This document shows positions 22,467 through 34,669 of a stretch of 64,000 nt of DNA, one piece after another. The stretch covers positions 26,803,501 to 26,867,500 of the forward strand of contig NC_087256.1 of NCBI RefSeq assembly GCF_037042905.1, given 5' to 3'. The position numbers and the translations under genes were made by a program. The notes under the pieces are model-generated. The model did no database searches. It was not told the origin of the DNA and worked only from the letters and a program-made list of their open reading frames with translations. Every line of letters starts with the position of its first letter. The stretch's first letter is position 1. The stretch comes from Lytechinus pictus (taxonomy: Eukaryota > Echinodermata > Echinoidea > Temnopleuroida > Toxopneustidae).

Positions 22467-22538
22467 GGGCTTGTCCGGGAATCGAACCCGGGGCCTCTCG
22501 CACCCAAAGCGAGAATCATGCCACTAGACCAACAATCC
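22467..22538 (-). tRNA. tRNA-Pro (TGG), acceptor mismatch
   Basis: Canonical except that acceptor position 3 is A (GGATTGT), unpaired with its partner G. Confidence 0.75.
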
Positions 22539-22682
22539 TCACCTGCTTCCTTTTTCCAAACCTGCTCTTATTTTCTTCTCGTTTCATTTTATTTAGTAAG
22601 TTGGTCAAGAAAAGAAACAACTTCGACTTAAAATCTGTAGATTATTATGAAAAGAATTAAATAAGACCATATTCCCCATTAA

Positions 22683-23349
22683 AGGACAAGCAAACCCCAA
22701 CAAAAGTTGTTATGAATAAAAAGAGAAAAATCCAATCAATTAAATTAAAGTCAAGTCCACCCCAGTAAAATGCTGATTTGAAAAGAGAAAATTCAAACAA
22801 GCATAGCGCTGAAAATTTCATCAAAATCGGATGTAAAATAAGAAAGCTATGACATTTTCAAGTTTTGCTTAATTTCACAAAACAGTTATATTCACATCCT
22901 GGTCAGTATGCAAATGGGGAGACTGATGACGTCATCCAATCACCATTTCTTTTGTATTTTATTATACAAAATATGAAATATTCTTATTTTCTCCTAATTG
23001 TCAAGTAAGACAACGATTAATTCCTCCCTGAACATGTGGAATTAGCATTGTTTAATACTATATGGTTCAGTCAAGTTTGTCCTTATTGTCAAATATGTAA
23101 AAAAATGAAATAGTGTATAATTCAAACAATTAAAAACAAAGGAAATGGTGAGTGGGGGACATCATTGACTGTCTCATTTGCATGTTACTGAATTGTGTAT
23201 ATCACTGTTTTGTGAAAAATAAGCGAAATTTTAATAGCTCATAACTTTGTTATTTTACATCCGATTTTGATGAAATTTTCAGCGTTATGCTATAGTTTGA
23301 ATTTTCTCTATTTATTCAAAACAGCATTTTTCTTTGGTGGACTTGACCT
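22683..23349. mobile_element. TTAA-flanked palindromic MITE, family 1, copy A (667 bp)
   Basis: Flanked by TTAA at 22679-22682 and 23350-23353. Ends AGGACAAGC and GGACTTGACCT are near inverted repeats, and the halves are imperfect inverted copies; both carry the core AAAATCGGATGTAAAATAAG. A partial second start (AAGTCAAGTCCACCCCAG, ~22748) suggests an internal duplication. TTAA targets are typical of piggyBac-type elements; no ORF. Confidence 0.8.
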
Positions 23350-23568
23350 TTAATATAATTGATTTTCATCGACATGCTTTTTTGTGTGTGTACTTTTATT
23401 TTCAAAATAAACCAGTTTATTGCACTTTCAAGCGTGTAAGCGGTACAAAAATATATATATTATCATAAACATCATTATGAATGAATTGTATATCGCTTTG
23501 GTATCATTCGATTCACTCCCTTCTGGCTTATCTTTCAATATCAGATTACTCCTCATTGATTAGCGAAC

Positions 23569-23641
23569 GGTCTGTTAGCTCAGTCGGCAGAGCATCGTGC
23601 TAATAACGCGAGGGTCATGAGTTCGAGCCTCATATAGACCA
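23569..23641 (+). tRNA. tRNA-Ile (AAT)
   Basis: Intact copy outside the regular array, with the CAGCGAAC-type flank lightly altered (TAGCGAAC). Confidence 0.92.
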
Positions 23642-23951
23642 TCAGCTGGAATATATTTTTTTCTATTTTTAAGGTGATTGTTGGTACTACTATACATAAA
23701 ACAACCAAAATATCTTAAACTAGGCATGACGAGACCCCGAGCCCCTTCGACAAGGAACACTGCCGCCCTAGAATGCCCAGCGCCAATACTTTTTTTTATG
23801 ACGATCATATGTTACTTATAAGGTACTTGATAAAAGTAGGCCATATACATGTATATCAAAACATTACAATGACGATGGTAAGCCAAAATAATTTCAAATC
23901 TTATAATTCATATTTCAAAGTTTTATACCCACATTTCCAAAATATTTGGAG

Positions 23952-24494
23952 CCCGGGGGGGGGGGGGGCACTCAGTATATAAGGCATAGTGGGTATGTGC
24001 CGCGGAGGGACCCCCATTTTTACACTCAAATTTCCGTTCCAGGGCATAGCATTTTCATCTTATTTAGAAAAAGAACTAAGAAAGCCGCTCCGAAGCATAG
24101 CATTTTCTTCTTATCGAGAGAAAAGAAGAAAGAAATCCGCTCCAAAGCTTCGCATATTTTTCGTTACGCCGTTCCGGTCGCATTGCGGATCCGCCACAAT
24201 GAGCTGCAATTTTGGTGAAAACCGGCCGCTGAGCGCTGTCCGACCATCGCCTCTTCGCGAGCGCACCCGGCGCCCGTGCCGCTGGGCTAGCTGCATACAC
24301 GTATGCCCGTTCCGTTCCATAGGATGCACACGCAAGCCGTTCCAAGGACCCCCGTTTTCACAAACATTTGTCGTTCCGAAGCCAGTTCCGAGGACCCTCC
24401 TTTTTACAATAAGCCCGCTCCAAGGCCTCCGTTTTTTGTCTCGCCCGCGGCACATACCCACTACTTTTTTGGTCGAGTGCCCCCCCCCCCCGGG
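23952..24494. mobile_element. 543-bp MITE with 8-bp target duplication
   Basis: Flanked by ATTTGGAG at 23944-23951 and 24495-24502; this 8-mer belongs to the conserved tRNA spacer (AATATTTGGAGTGACGA elsewhere). Ends CCCGGGGGG...GCACTC and GAGTGCCCCC...CGGG are inverted repeats extending to GGGTATGTGCCGCGG. The interior has degenerate direct repeats around GGCATAGCATTTTC. Long ORFs on both strands (for example 23989-24525) look like by-products of GC-rich repeats. An 8-bp duplication suggests hAT or P. Confidence 0.82.
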
Positions 24495-24574
24495 ATTTGG
24501 AGTGCATGATGAAGAGCCTGTTTAACTTTTAGGAGATCTCAGTCGATTATACTGAGAAGGAAAACTAATGCGAG

Positions 24575-24646
24575 GGGCTTGTCCGGGAATCGAACCCAGG
24601 GCCTCTCTCAACCAAAGCGAGAATCACGCCACGATAGCAACAAGCC
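24575..24646 (-). pseudogene. tRNA-Pro-like, degenerate
   Basis: The anticodon stem has a mismatch (CTCGC/GAGAG), the loop is TTTGGTT, and the D arm has changed (GCTATCGTGG). Confidence 0.7.
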
Positions 24647-24980
24647 TCACCTGATTCTGATGTATAAAACGACCGATAGATAAGGAACCGGTGTGCCTCC
24701 ATAATGTACATTGCCCGCCGCCTATACTTTTATTTTTAAAATTACGACCATCTTACCTGATATGGTGTATGAAAAGTGGGAAATGTATTTAATAATAATA
24801 ATACTTAATAATTATGATGATGTTAGGCCCCAAAGCCCCCAATAATAATAAAAAAATTAAATTCATATTTCAAAGTGTTATATTAACATTTCCAAAATAT
24901 GTAAATGTCGGAAAGTGTACCTTTTTATGAGATCTCTAGTCGATTATAGACCTAGACGGAGACGGGAAAGAAATACAAAA

Positions 24981-25052
24981 GGGCTTGTCCGGGAATCGAA
25001 CCCGGGGCCTCTCGCACCCAAAGCGAGAATCATGCCACTAGACCAACAAGCC
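24981..25052 (-). tRNA. tRNA-Pro (TGG)
   Basis: Intact copy at the far end of the cluster. Confidence 0.92.
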
Positions 25053-25657
25053 TCACATGATTCTGATTCGAACAAAATATCCTCAAGTCTGATTCGATTC
25101 AAGAATTAATTTTTCAAAGGAATTGGCATAATATCCCTGGCAATGCGAACCTATACTCCCCCCCCTCTCTTTCGAAATTAAGTTTACTTACCGAATAGAA
25201 TTATGAATTCTGATCGCGCTTCGCGCTTGCATTGCTTGTTGAAGTGAGAAACTTCCCTTTCAAGAGCATGGATAATGCTGAAATCGCTTTCTTAAGTCAA
25301 TCGAGATTTCACTATTTTGTTTAGGTATAGGCCTTCATCTTGTTCATGAGAGGGAGTGAATGATGGTATTTTATACAATAAAGGACAAAATATACAGAAC
25401 CGAGGGGGGGGGGGACGAGACCATCGCCGCCCATCGTTTTTTTTTTTTATTAACGGTCATGTCTCCTTGGTCATGCCATTATATTGTGGCAGGCTACAGA
25501 AGCAGTATGCCATGTAGTGTAGAAAAAAGGATAACCATGATGATAATAGACCCGAATATATTTTAAATACAAAATTTCAAAGTTTAATTACCACATTTGC
25601 TTGAATTTAGGCCTAATCGGACTTGGAGTTATTTTGTTCGCTTCAAAATTAAGGCGA
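25053..25657. other. Tail of the tRNA spacer sequence, no gene seen
   Basis: Starts with the usual Pro-gene flank, including GATCGCGCTTCGCGCTTGC near 25210, then a run of G (~25405) and a T run. Nothing coding is supported. Confidence 0.5.
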
Positions 25658-25728
25658 GGCTTGTTGGTCTTGTGGCATGGTTCTCGCTTTGGGTGCGAGA
25701 GGTCCCGGAGAATATTCCCGAACATGCC
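25658..25728 (+). pseudogene. tRNA-Pro-like pseudogene in opposite orientation
   Basis: Keeps the acceptor start GGCTTGT, D arm and loop TTTGGGT, but the T arm is destroyed (CCCGGAGAATATTCCCG) and the 3' acceptor reads ACATGCC. Confidence 0.75.
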
Positions 25729-26337
25729 ATTATGCATGCATGTATATGATTTGAACGTCTCTTGTCTATCAATTTACGCGGGATGTTTGTCCTACCCTAC
25801 CCGAGATTTCCTCCGGGGTGCCTGGTTGATGAACATTTTTTTCATTAGAATTCCAGTTGTTCATTGCTCCTAGATGTGTAATAATTGAATTCAAATATTG
25901 AGAACAATAAAAAATAGAACAGAGATATTGTCACCGTGTGTGTTTTTTTTTGTCACCATGTGTTTTTGATAAGTAACAGCTAATCTTTATACCATGATTG
26001 AGTGAGCGCAGAGTGGCATTATATTATGGAAAGGAATGCTAAAAGGAAATGACACTTGAAAAGTGTCCAGTTTGATTTTGCTTGCTAACTCATGCATGAC
26101 TTGTTTGTTTGATCAATTTTATTTGAAAAATAGTGAAAATATCACTTCTAGCAGGAAATTTCGCTCTTTTTGTAAAAGACTTTCGTATCTTTTTTCTTTA
26201 TTCATTTATCAATTTAATTTTCATGTTAATAAACAAATGACGTGGAATGTCCCTGAGATTGTTGCCATGGGTTTCAGCCAGAATAATCACTCAGAACAGA
26301 AATAAAAGGAAAAACGCACTTTAACAACAGAAAATGT
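25729..26337. other. No gene or recognised repeat
   Basis: AT-rich sequence with only short chance ORFs. Confidence 0.5.
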
Positions 26338-26409
26338 GGCTTGTTGGTCTAGTGGCATGATTCTCGCTTAGGGTGCGAGAGGTCCCGGGTTCGACTCCCG
26401 GACAAGCCC
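26338..26409 (+). tRNA. tRNA-Pro (anticodon AGG)
   Basis: All stems pair: GGCTTGT/ACAAGCC, CTCGC/GCGAG, CCGGG/CCCGG. Loop TTAGGGT gives AGG. The variable loop is AGGTC, unlike the AGGCC of the arrayed Pro genes. It stands alone, on the + strand, with unrelated flanks, so it is probably an older single-copy gene. Confidence 0.93.
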
Positions 26410-27305
26410 TACGAAAGAACTTTTGTTTTTCTCTCTCTGACCCCGCGTAATATATTTTGCCCTAATTTTGATAGATTTGCATATTATTATGTCTATATAC
26501 TGGAAATAAATATAGGAATGTAGGCCTTCATTCCTATTCAAGTTAGGCATTTTATGTTGACCAGTGATTAGTTTAAGTTTGGTATACTACTGTATAGACG
26601 AAAAATAAAATCAACAGATAAACAAACAAAGAGAATATTTAATTTCTACCTTTTAAACATGATAAGTTAGTTTGGACTGTAGGCAATCGTATTGATACAT
26701 ATAGTTCAAGTCTGTTTCGATTTTGATGATGTTGCCCAACCGGTTTGAGATCGAATTATTCTCGGGCATTGCGTATATACAGTATAGTGTCAAGATTAGT
26801 GTTGCCAGGCATATTCATAATTACTCGTAAGTCAACTGAGAAAAAAAATCGTGCATTTAAGCAGGGGCGTAGCTACGGGGGGGGGGGGATTTGGTGTGCC
26901 CCCCAGGTGCCCCCTGGAAAAAATTGGCGGAGCAAAAAAAAGGGAGAAAGAAAAAATGAAAAGAAGGGGAAAGATAGAAGGAAAAAAGAAGAGGAAAATA
27001 TGAGGAGGAAGACGAGTGAATAAAATAAGGTGAGGGGAAGACTGGCGAAAAACATCTTTCATGTCACTATATAAAATTTTTGCTCGCGCTTCACGCTCGC
27101 ATTGCCTGTTCGATGAGATTCATATTTTGCTCAATAGGCTGATATGCACTCTAAAAAATATTATGTAAGTGCTCCCTGAGTATAATTATGTGTCCAACCA
27201 ACATGCATTTTTATGTATCCAGTGTGATGAAAATTTTGCCCATTCTAAAGTATTTGCTGCTTATTTTTTAACCTTACTGGACAATATGCTTCCCGCCATG
27301 TTTAA
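26410..27305. other. Intergenic, with a CAGGGGCGTAGC repeat end
   Basis: Nothing coding. A transposon-like terminus (CAGGGGCGTAGCTACGG, then a G run) lies at about 26873-26890, followed by purine-rich sequence and a GCTCGCGCTTCACGCTCGC motif near 27083. Confidence 0.45.
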
Positions 27306-27912
27306 AGGTCAAGTCCACCCCAGAAAAATGTTGATTTGAATAAATAGGGAAAAATCAAACTAGCATAACGGTAAAAATTTCATCAAAATCGGATGTAAAA
27401 TAAGAAAGTAATGACATTTTAAAGTTTCGCTTATTTTTCACAAAACAGTGATATGCACATCCCATCAGTGGCATGCAAATGAGACGGTTGATGATGTCCC
27501 TCATTCACTATTTCTTTTGTTTTCTATTGTTTGAAATATACAATATTTCATTTTTTTCAGATTTGACAATAAGGACCAACTTGACTGAACCATATAGCAT
27601 CAAACAATGCTAATTCCACATGTTCAGGGAGGAATTAATTGTTGTTTCACTTGACGAAGAGGAGAAAATTATAATATTTTTATATTTTATATAATAAAAC
27701 ACAAAAGAAATAGTGAGTGTATGATGTCATCAGTCTCCTCTTTTGCATACAGACCAGGATGTGCATATAACTGTTTTGTGAAATAAAGCGAAACTTTAAA
27801 ATGTCATAACTTTCTTATTTTACATCCGATTTTGATGAAATTTTCTGTGTTATACTTGTTGGAATTTTCTCTTTTTATTCAAATGAACTTTTTGTTGGGG
27901 TGGTCTTGTCCT
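27306..27912. mobile_element. TTAA-flanked palindromic MITE, family 1, copy B (607 bp)
   Basis: TTAA at 27302-27305 and 27913-27916; ends AGGTCAAGTCC and GGTCTTGTCCT. The halves are imperfect inverted copies and contain the same AAAATCGGATGTAAAATAAG core as 22683-23349. Confidence 0.85.
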
Positions 27913-28898
27913 TTAAAATACTGCCCTAAGTTGGTTGGACACATAGTTATATACCCTCGGGGTAAAATTTTTACCCAATACTTTTTACAGTGTGAAGCTT
28001 AAAATATCAAGTTTTTAAGTCAATATACAAAGATATTTCAGCTCAGAAATCGAGCTTTCATTATTATTTTTTTAATTTACAAAATGATTTTTTAAACTGC
28101 TATGTAAAATGTCCGTTTTATGGTTTAAAATATCAGCATTTTCAGCTCACGCTGCGCGGTCGCATTATTTGATTTTGCCAAGTTCCTATTGTCTTCGTGT
28201 ATTCCATGAAGTTATCAAAATAATCACTTTTCAGATGTGATTGTCAAACGTATGCCTATCAAATAGCACTTCCCGCTCGCATTTTGATTGGTGAGTTATG
28301 TATACTTACATATTATTCTATAACAAGCTTAAAATCCCCTTTTCATTACAATTTATAAAAAATTTGGCTCGCGATTTGCGCTCGCATTAATCTTTTAAAA
28401 TGTATTAACCCATGCGTCCTATTCATGATTACAAAATGCTTAAAATGTCTAGTTTTCAAGCCTTAATATCAACAAATTCCACGCTCTCATTAAGCATATT
28501 GGATTAATAAATAAGACAAAATAATTTTCATGAATTCCTAATAACTAAATTGGCCCTTTTTAAGAATGGAATATCAACGAGTTTCGCGCTTAGGAATTAA
28601 TAGGAAGATAGTCAGCATTTTCATATGATGACGTACCGGTCGCGTCCTAGACCTAGGTCCAAAAAAAAATTATTAATGTAGGAAGATACCTAATTACCCA
28701 TCCTATTCATGATTTACAAAACATGAATAGAGTATCCCGTTTTTATAGGTCTAAATTAGCAATTTTCTTACACTGTTAGAAGTTCTTGCAACAGAGTCTC
28801 GAGAACACATGTAATCTTACCAGATTGCGTAATCTTACATTATATCATGTGAAATTACAGGAAATTGGTATTTGGTGTGACCTTACAAATTTCCTTAA
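27913..28898. repeat. GCGCTTCGCGC-type repeat segment (part 1)
   Basis: Non-coding AT-rich sequence with spaced motifs such as CTCACGCTGCGCGGTCGCAT (~28145), CCCGCTCGCATTTTG (~28270) and GGCTCGCGATTTGCGCTCGC (~28367). No ORF of note. Confidence 0.5.
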
Positions 28899-29429
28899 AG
28901 GGATGGTCCGGGCTGAAAGTATTTATAGCTTAATAAATAGAGTAGAATTCACTAAGCAAAATGCCGAAAATTTCATCAAAATCGGATAACAAATAACAAA
29001 GTTATTGAATTTCAAAGTTTAGCAATATTTTGTGAAAACAGTCGTCATGAATATTCATTAGGTGGGCTGATGATGTCACATCCCCACTTGTTCTTTTGTA
29101 TTTTATTATATGAATTTAGGTTTATTGAATTATTTTCCTCCAAGAACTAGAAAAATTGGATTGACAACAGTGATTTAGTGCATTAGATAATTATTGCTGC
29201 AACTTATTTCATTATAAGGGAGACATATTATATACGGAAAGTGGGGATGTGACATCTTCAGCCCACCTAATGAATATTCATGACGACTGTTTTCACAAAA
29301 TATTGCTAAACCTTAAACTTCAATAACTTTATTATTTGTTATCCGATTTTGATGAAACTTTCGGCATTTTGCTCAGTGAATTCTACTTAATGTATTAAGA
29401 TAAAATTATTTTCAGCCCGGACCATCCCT
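28899..29429. mobile_element. TTAA-flanked palindromic MITE, family 2, copy A (531 bp)
   Basis: TTAA at 28895-28898 and 29430-29433. Ends AGGGATGGTCCGGGCTGAAA and CAGCCCGGACCATCCCT are inverted repeats. Two inverted halves share TGAATATTCATTAGGTGGGC and the AATTTCATCAAAATCGGAT core, which also resembles family 1. Confidence 0.87.
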
Positions 29430-29433
29430 TTAA

Positions 29434-30160
29434 ATAAAACACCCATTCCCCCTTTTTAAACAGACCTGTTATGTTAAATTGCAGAAAAATCCTGTTTTAT
29501 GAATTTATAGAATGATTCTGTTATTGCTTTCTGCAAAATGATCTTCTTTTTTTTCTGTAAAGTCAGGTTTTTGTTTGACAGTGTAGGCTCGCGGCGGCGC
29601 TTCGCGCTCGCATCATTAGTTACATACCTATCCCTTTCATGGTTACAAAAAGTGCTTAGAACGATAATTTTTTTCAGGTCAGAATGTCAAAGATTTTCAG
29701 CTCGGGCTTCGCGCTCGCATCATTTAATTGTTGAAATATGTATCGTCTTCATGTGTAACTGCAAACAGTCATTAACACAGGTCCCTTTTCGATCAGACCA
29801 GAACATTTATTAGAAATTTCTGCTCGCGCTTGGCATTCGCGGTAATTATCTAGTTACATACGCATCTTGTTCAGGATACAAACATTGCCCAGAATGTTAA
29901 ATTTTTGATCACGACAAAATACATGAAAGTAAGACAAAAAATAATTAGCTCGCGCTTCGCGCTCGTACTTATTTATATAGGGCATATGAGATTATTTCAT
30001 ATTTTGGTTGTTTTATAAGAATATAATAGCTAAGAAGTGACTGTGAGGACTACCTCTTCAAAGAAACAAAAATCAACTTTGAGCGCGGACCGAGCGGGGG
30101 AAATAATTTTGGGCCTCACTCCCTGTTGGCGAAAGCTGTATCCACCCCTGTGACACATAT
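29434..30160. repeat. GCGCTTCGCGC-type repeat segment (part 2)
   Basis: Four further motif copies (near 29586, 29702, 29820 and 29947), spaced about 115-130 bp and each followed by GCAT/GTAC and an A/T stretch. Non-coding. Confidence 0.6.
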
Positions 30161-31613
30161 ACGCACAGAAAAAAAATTGTTGCCTCCCCCCCCCCCATTA
30201 AAAAGCAATGACCCCCAGTGCCCACACAGGAAAAAAAATCCTTGCTAAACGGCGCCAATGCATTTAAGGAGAATATACAGCTGGGAACAGTATGATTTAC
30301 AGAAAATCAAAGAATGAAATCAATGAAAGTTTGAGAAAAATGAAACAAATACGTGAAATAATAAAAAAGTTATAAGCACTTGAATGTTTGAGACCACTTT
30401 TTCTGTGGATATTCTCCCATCTTATAAGTACTGATGATCAGGCGCAGAATCAGAGGGCATATATACGAGGCACATGCCCCACCCCCTTCGTCACTGCGTG
30501 TCCCCTTCTATTGATATAAAATTCACCCGATCATGTTTCTTCTTTAATTAGCTTTCCTTTTGAGCTGAAATCCTATGTCCTATATTGGCCTATTTTTTGC
30601 ATATTTCAATCTACATTTCCTGTCAGAAAATTTGCAAACATTACAACTTTTTGTCGCTCATTCCTGTTTATGACTAATTCTTACTTCAGTTGTATTTGTC
30701 TTTAGTCGGCATATGCAGGCTGGTTGTAGTTAAGTAAATTTAATATCAGTTGCCCAAAGAGGAAAACTCTATTCAAATCAATAATGGATGAACCCCTGTA
30801 AATTCTTTAGATTAAAAAAATACCACGTATATTTTCAATTTTCTTTAATTCTTTGCAACACCATACGTCGCTGAAATTGTGCGAACTACATGTACGGTAA
30901 TATGTACGACGACGACGTGGAACTGGTTAAAAATCGGAAAAGTCCACATTACGAATTGAACATTTGTAAATGCAGTGGTGTTCTCGAAGTAATTTCGTAG
31001 AGCGTATAGTTTCAGATGATTTAGTAAGTATATCATACTCTTATTCGCGATATGAATGTAGTCATTTATCACTCATTTTTTTTTAGATTCGTTTTCTGAC
31101 TCTGCACCGAGTAACTAGGACGACACGTTAACGTTACCCGTTATCGGCGCAAGCAATTCTTGTACACGCATGTCCAATGAAGATATCACTAATCTGTGAT
31201 TCACGAATTGGAATTGCACAAGCGCAAAACCGCCCTGCTTGTACTGCAGAATGTCGTACGAAAAAATGAGTCTTCATAATTTAACTTGTGACCGTCACCG
31301 CGGACGCAGATTTTGAGTTCAGGAATAGAGAGGTTTAAAGACTGGAGTGTGTAACAACTTGTTAACATTAATGTTTGGATGAAAAGTTGAATTATAGTCT
31401 GTTTTTAATTAGGGCCTAGTCCTATAATTTTATTTTAGTTTGATTCCTTTTTACTGAATTTCAATTGAATGAAAAATTAGTCTAGTCATTGGAAGTGAGT
31501 TTTGTGAAAAACTGAAAATCCATCTGATGAAGAAACTTAGGATTTTTTTTTTGTGTGTGTGACGTCATACATGTACACGTATGACTATGACTATGAGCAG
31601 CTGCCCCATACAT
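30161..31613. other. No gene seen; CpG-containing stretch at 31,080-31,330
   Basis: Mostly AT-rich unique-looking sequence. The stretch at 31,080-31,330 has more CpG than its surroundings. I see no exon with both splice signals and coding bias. Confidence 0.4.
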
Positions 31614-31683
31614 AGACCAAAAGCTTCGGTCTCTGTTATATTGGTTGTTCAGCTGAACTCCGTTGGCTTCACTCACCAAATAC
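31614..31683 (-). repeat. Inverted copy of the segment at 34,755-34,836
   Basis: Contains CAAAAGCTTCGGTCTCTGT and GGTTGTTCAGCTGAAC; the reverse complement recurs at 34,755-34,836 with a few differences. A shorter GAGACCGAAG copy lies just downstream at about 31,690. Confidence 0.7.
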
Positions 31684-32249
31684 AATTACAGAGACCGAAG
31701 TTCTAGCGCGATCTGTACAGGGGACTCAATTGCCATATGTTTATGTACTTAAGATCGGATAAAACGGGGAAGTGAATTTGCGCGACAGCCGAGGTAAGTC
31801 ACTGTTTTTGTTCTTTTTAACTTGATTTTTCTCCGTTTTTTGGCAATTAATGCCAAGAGGGAATATTAATTTGCATTTTGGTCGGGTTAATTTTCAAAAT
31901 TTTTATTCATTAAAGACAAAAATTGAAGAGCCCCGATGGGGGGATTTTGCATTGCAAGTCCCCTAATGGTGGCTGCACGCTAGCGAGCCGTCTGTGTATG
32001 AGGAGAAATTTAAAAAAAAAAAAAAAAAGTAAAAAAACTCCTTGAAACAGACGGCTGCCAGCTGTCTACCCCATACAATACATGTACCTGTAATTAAAAT
32101 GAAAATGCATAAATTTCATTTTTTTTTAATTCATTACTAAAAATGTATTCTTTCAGGAGCAGATTTGAAATGAATCTGTTGATATATTGAAGGTGCAATA
32201 AAACCAGTTTCAATTTTTGAGAAAATTGCTTCTCATTGATTTTTGTCTC

Positions 32250-33060
32250 GCCTGCAAAGCAGAGCGAGACTTAGGCACCGCTTTTCCGACGGCGGCTGCG
32301 GTGGCAGCGGCTTCAACATTGAAATCCTCTAACCGAAGGTTAAGTTTTTTAAATGTCATCATAAACTTAGAAAGTGCATGGATCTAGTTCATACAAATTG
32401 GACATAAGGGTAATCAAGTATTACTTAACATCTTGCTTGAGTTTCAGGTCACAAGAAGAAGGTCAAAGGTCATTTAGGGTCAATGAACTTGGACCGTGTT
32501 GGGGGAATCAATATTGAAATCTTAACCAAAGTTCAAGTTTTGAAATGTCATCATAACTTATAAAGTATATGTACCTAGTTCGTAAAACTTGGATTTAAGG
32601 GAATTAAGTAAATTACTGAATATTCTAAATGAGTTTCAGGTCACGTGACCAAGTTCAAAGGTCATCTAGGGTCAATGAACTTATACCATGTTGGGTAATC
32701 AACATTGAAGTCTTATTAACCAAAGGTTAAGTTTTTGAAATGTCATCATAACTTAAAAAGTATATGGACCTAGTTCATAAAACATGGACATAAGGGTAAT
32801 CAAGTATTACTGAGCATTCATTCTACATGAGTTTCAGGTCACATGACCAAGGCCAAAGGTCATTTATGGTCAATGAACTTTGGCCATGTGGGGGTAGGCA
32901 TATAAATTTGTAGATTTGTGATCATAACTTTGAAAGTTTATGGATCTAGTTCATGAAACTTCAACATCAAATATCAGTGAACATCCTACACGAATTTCAG
33001 GTCACATGACCAAGGTCAAAGGCCATTTAAGGTCAATGAACATAGTATTTTATTATATGG
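32250..33060. repeat. Minisatellite of ~185-bp units
   Basis: Opens with a GTCTCGCCTGCAAAGCAGAG hairpin. Four to five diverged tandem units follow, with AAGGTCAAAGGTCATTTAGG, GGTCAATGAACTT and TGAAATGTCATCATAACTTA in each. A dispersed repeat type I associate with marine invertebrates. Non-coding. Confidence 0.75.
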
Positions 33061-34378
33061 TTAGTGTTCTTTGTGAATAATTATTCTATTGTTGTTTTCA
33101 AAGTCACCGCTGCAATATTGAATTGCGTAATGCAGGTGAAACTGCCAGAGGCGCTCCACTTGTTATTCTACATGTACATGATATGAGGGGAAGCCGCTCG
33201 CATATTTTTGTCTTGCATGTTCAAAACTCTTCTAAAGCATGGAGCCATGGAATGACCTGAAAATTTCTGGATCATACAATCTCTTTGCACTGTAGCTTTG
33301 ATATCCAATACATAAACAGTCAGTGCTGAAAAGGGCTTTTTTAATGAAAGAGAAAACATTACTGAGAAAGGGTGCTAAATGCCAAATTTATTTTGATTTA
33401 AATTGGTGATCCCATTCTAAAATCTATGCATGCTTTGGAAATATTACACAGATTCCATGATAGAAAAGTTTTTCTTTACAGATGGATTTTGGGAGTTGTA
33501 ATCGGGATCTGGGGAGTGATACACGTGTATGATTGGTGTGTACTGCAATATACAGTGCGTCCCAAAAAAAACTATACACTTTTGAAATGGCTGCCAAATA
33601 AAAAATATAGCAGTTTGGGGAAAAAGACTTACATATATGGAAAGCCTATAAAGTCAACTTTCAAATGACACCAAAAAGTTGGAAAACTGTTCATGCTTGA
33701 GCGAGCACTGCCCACTGAAACAATGGGTATGAAAATTAGGGTGGGCTGGAATTAGCCTTCCAATTTCAATTCATCAACAATTTATCAGTAAATCAACTCA
33801 TTCAATGTGCAATGTGATCAATCAAACATTCAGGTTTTTTTCTTCTATAAATTATTTCATTAATCATCATAATCATTAAATTTCTTGGTAATAATTCAAT
33901 AAAAAATGACCATCAGCCACCGGTCACAGAGATGCCAACCGTTACGGATTCGCCGTATTTGTTCCGATTTTATTCCTCCAATTACGGTGTTACGGCAACA
34001 ATAAAAAGGTTACGGAAAAAACAACTACAATACATGTGTATTGTGTATTGTGTATTGCTTTGCTGTGCATGTGTATATATGCGTGTATTGTGTATTGTGC
34101 ATGTATATGCGTGTATTGTGTATACATGTATCGTGCATGCAGCGTGTGTGTGGCCAACGGTAAACCAACGGGAGTTTCTCTACTATAATTTATAAACGCG
34201 CGCACTGCCTACTACGTTCATTGAGTTATGCTTTTATCAAGGCTTTCTGATTAGAATTATCGATATCCTGGCCAATCAATGCGAGCGACAAGTTCCGAAC
34301 GCACGCACATAGACAAGCACAAATCAGCGGCACGAATCGCGGTATAATAGCGACTGGTAAATACGACTGTAAAGATGA

Positions 34379-34397
34379 TGACGTCATCCAAGATGGC
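34379..34397 (+). promoter_or_regulatory. CRE plus YY1-like motif pair
   Basis: TGACGTCA (34379-34386) is directly followed by CCAAGATGGC (34388-34397), a pairing seen at housekeeping-type animal promoters. A possible donor (CTAAG/GTACGA) lies at about 34483. It is 6.7 kb upstream of the ARMH3 start codon, inside a putative mobile element. Whether it is used is unknown. Confidence 0.3.
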
Positions 34398-34636
34398 AAC
34401 TTACGATGACCAACGAAGGAATCGAGGATGACTAAGTTTTTATCATCATTTGAAAGGAATTAGCGGTAACTGCGGTCTAAGGTACGATGTTTCTTAATTT
34501 TATATATTTTCTCGTAAGTTTGGATGTAATTATTTTTTCATAATGTGACATTTGATGTACCAAAAACGATCCGAAAATCGGGTTTCCGCCGAATGTTAGA
34601 TCTAACGTTACTGCTGCATGCTGATACGGAACTCGG

Positions 34637-34669
34637 GGAGCTCCGGCCCGAAAAGCGGGCCGGAGCTCC
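34637..34669. other. Perfect 14-bp hairpin in a palindrome cluster
   Basis: GGAGCTCCGGCCCG (34637-34650) and CGGGCCGGAGCTCC (34656-34669) pair around a 5-nt loop. GCTGATACG/CGTATCAGC and CTAGCCCAG/CTGGGTTAG arms surround it to about 34722. It could form a cruciform or a structured RNA. Confidence 0.8.

Noticed and set aside
23989-24525. 178-residue ORF and antisense 116-residue ORF
   Set aside because: Both cover the 543-bp MITE with its G and C runs and overlap each other on opposite strands.
26873-30160. One large hAT-like element running from CAGGGGCGTAGC to a CCACCCCTG end
   Set aside because: The two ends match only in CAGGGG, and flanking duplications are absent.
31690-31794. Non-coding first exon of ARMH3 ending at CCGAG/GTAAGT
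   Set aside because: A good donor alone; no promoter motif or coding evidence, so not listed as a feature.
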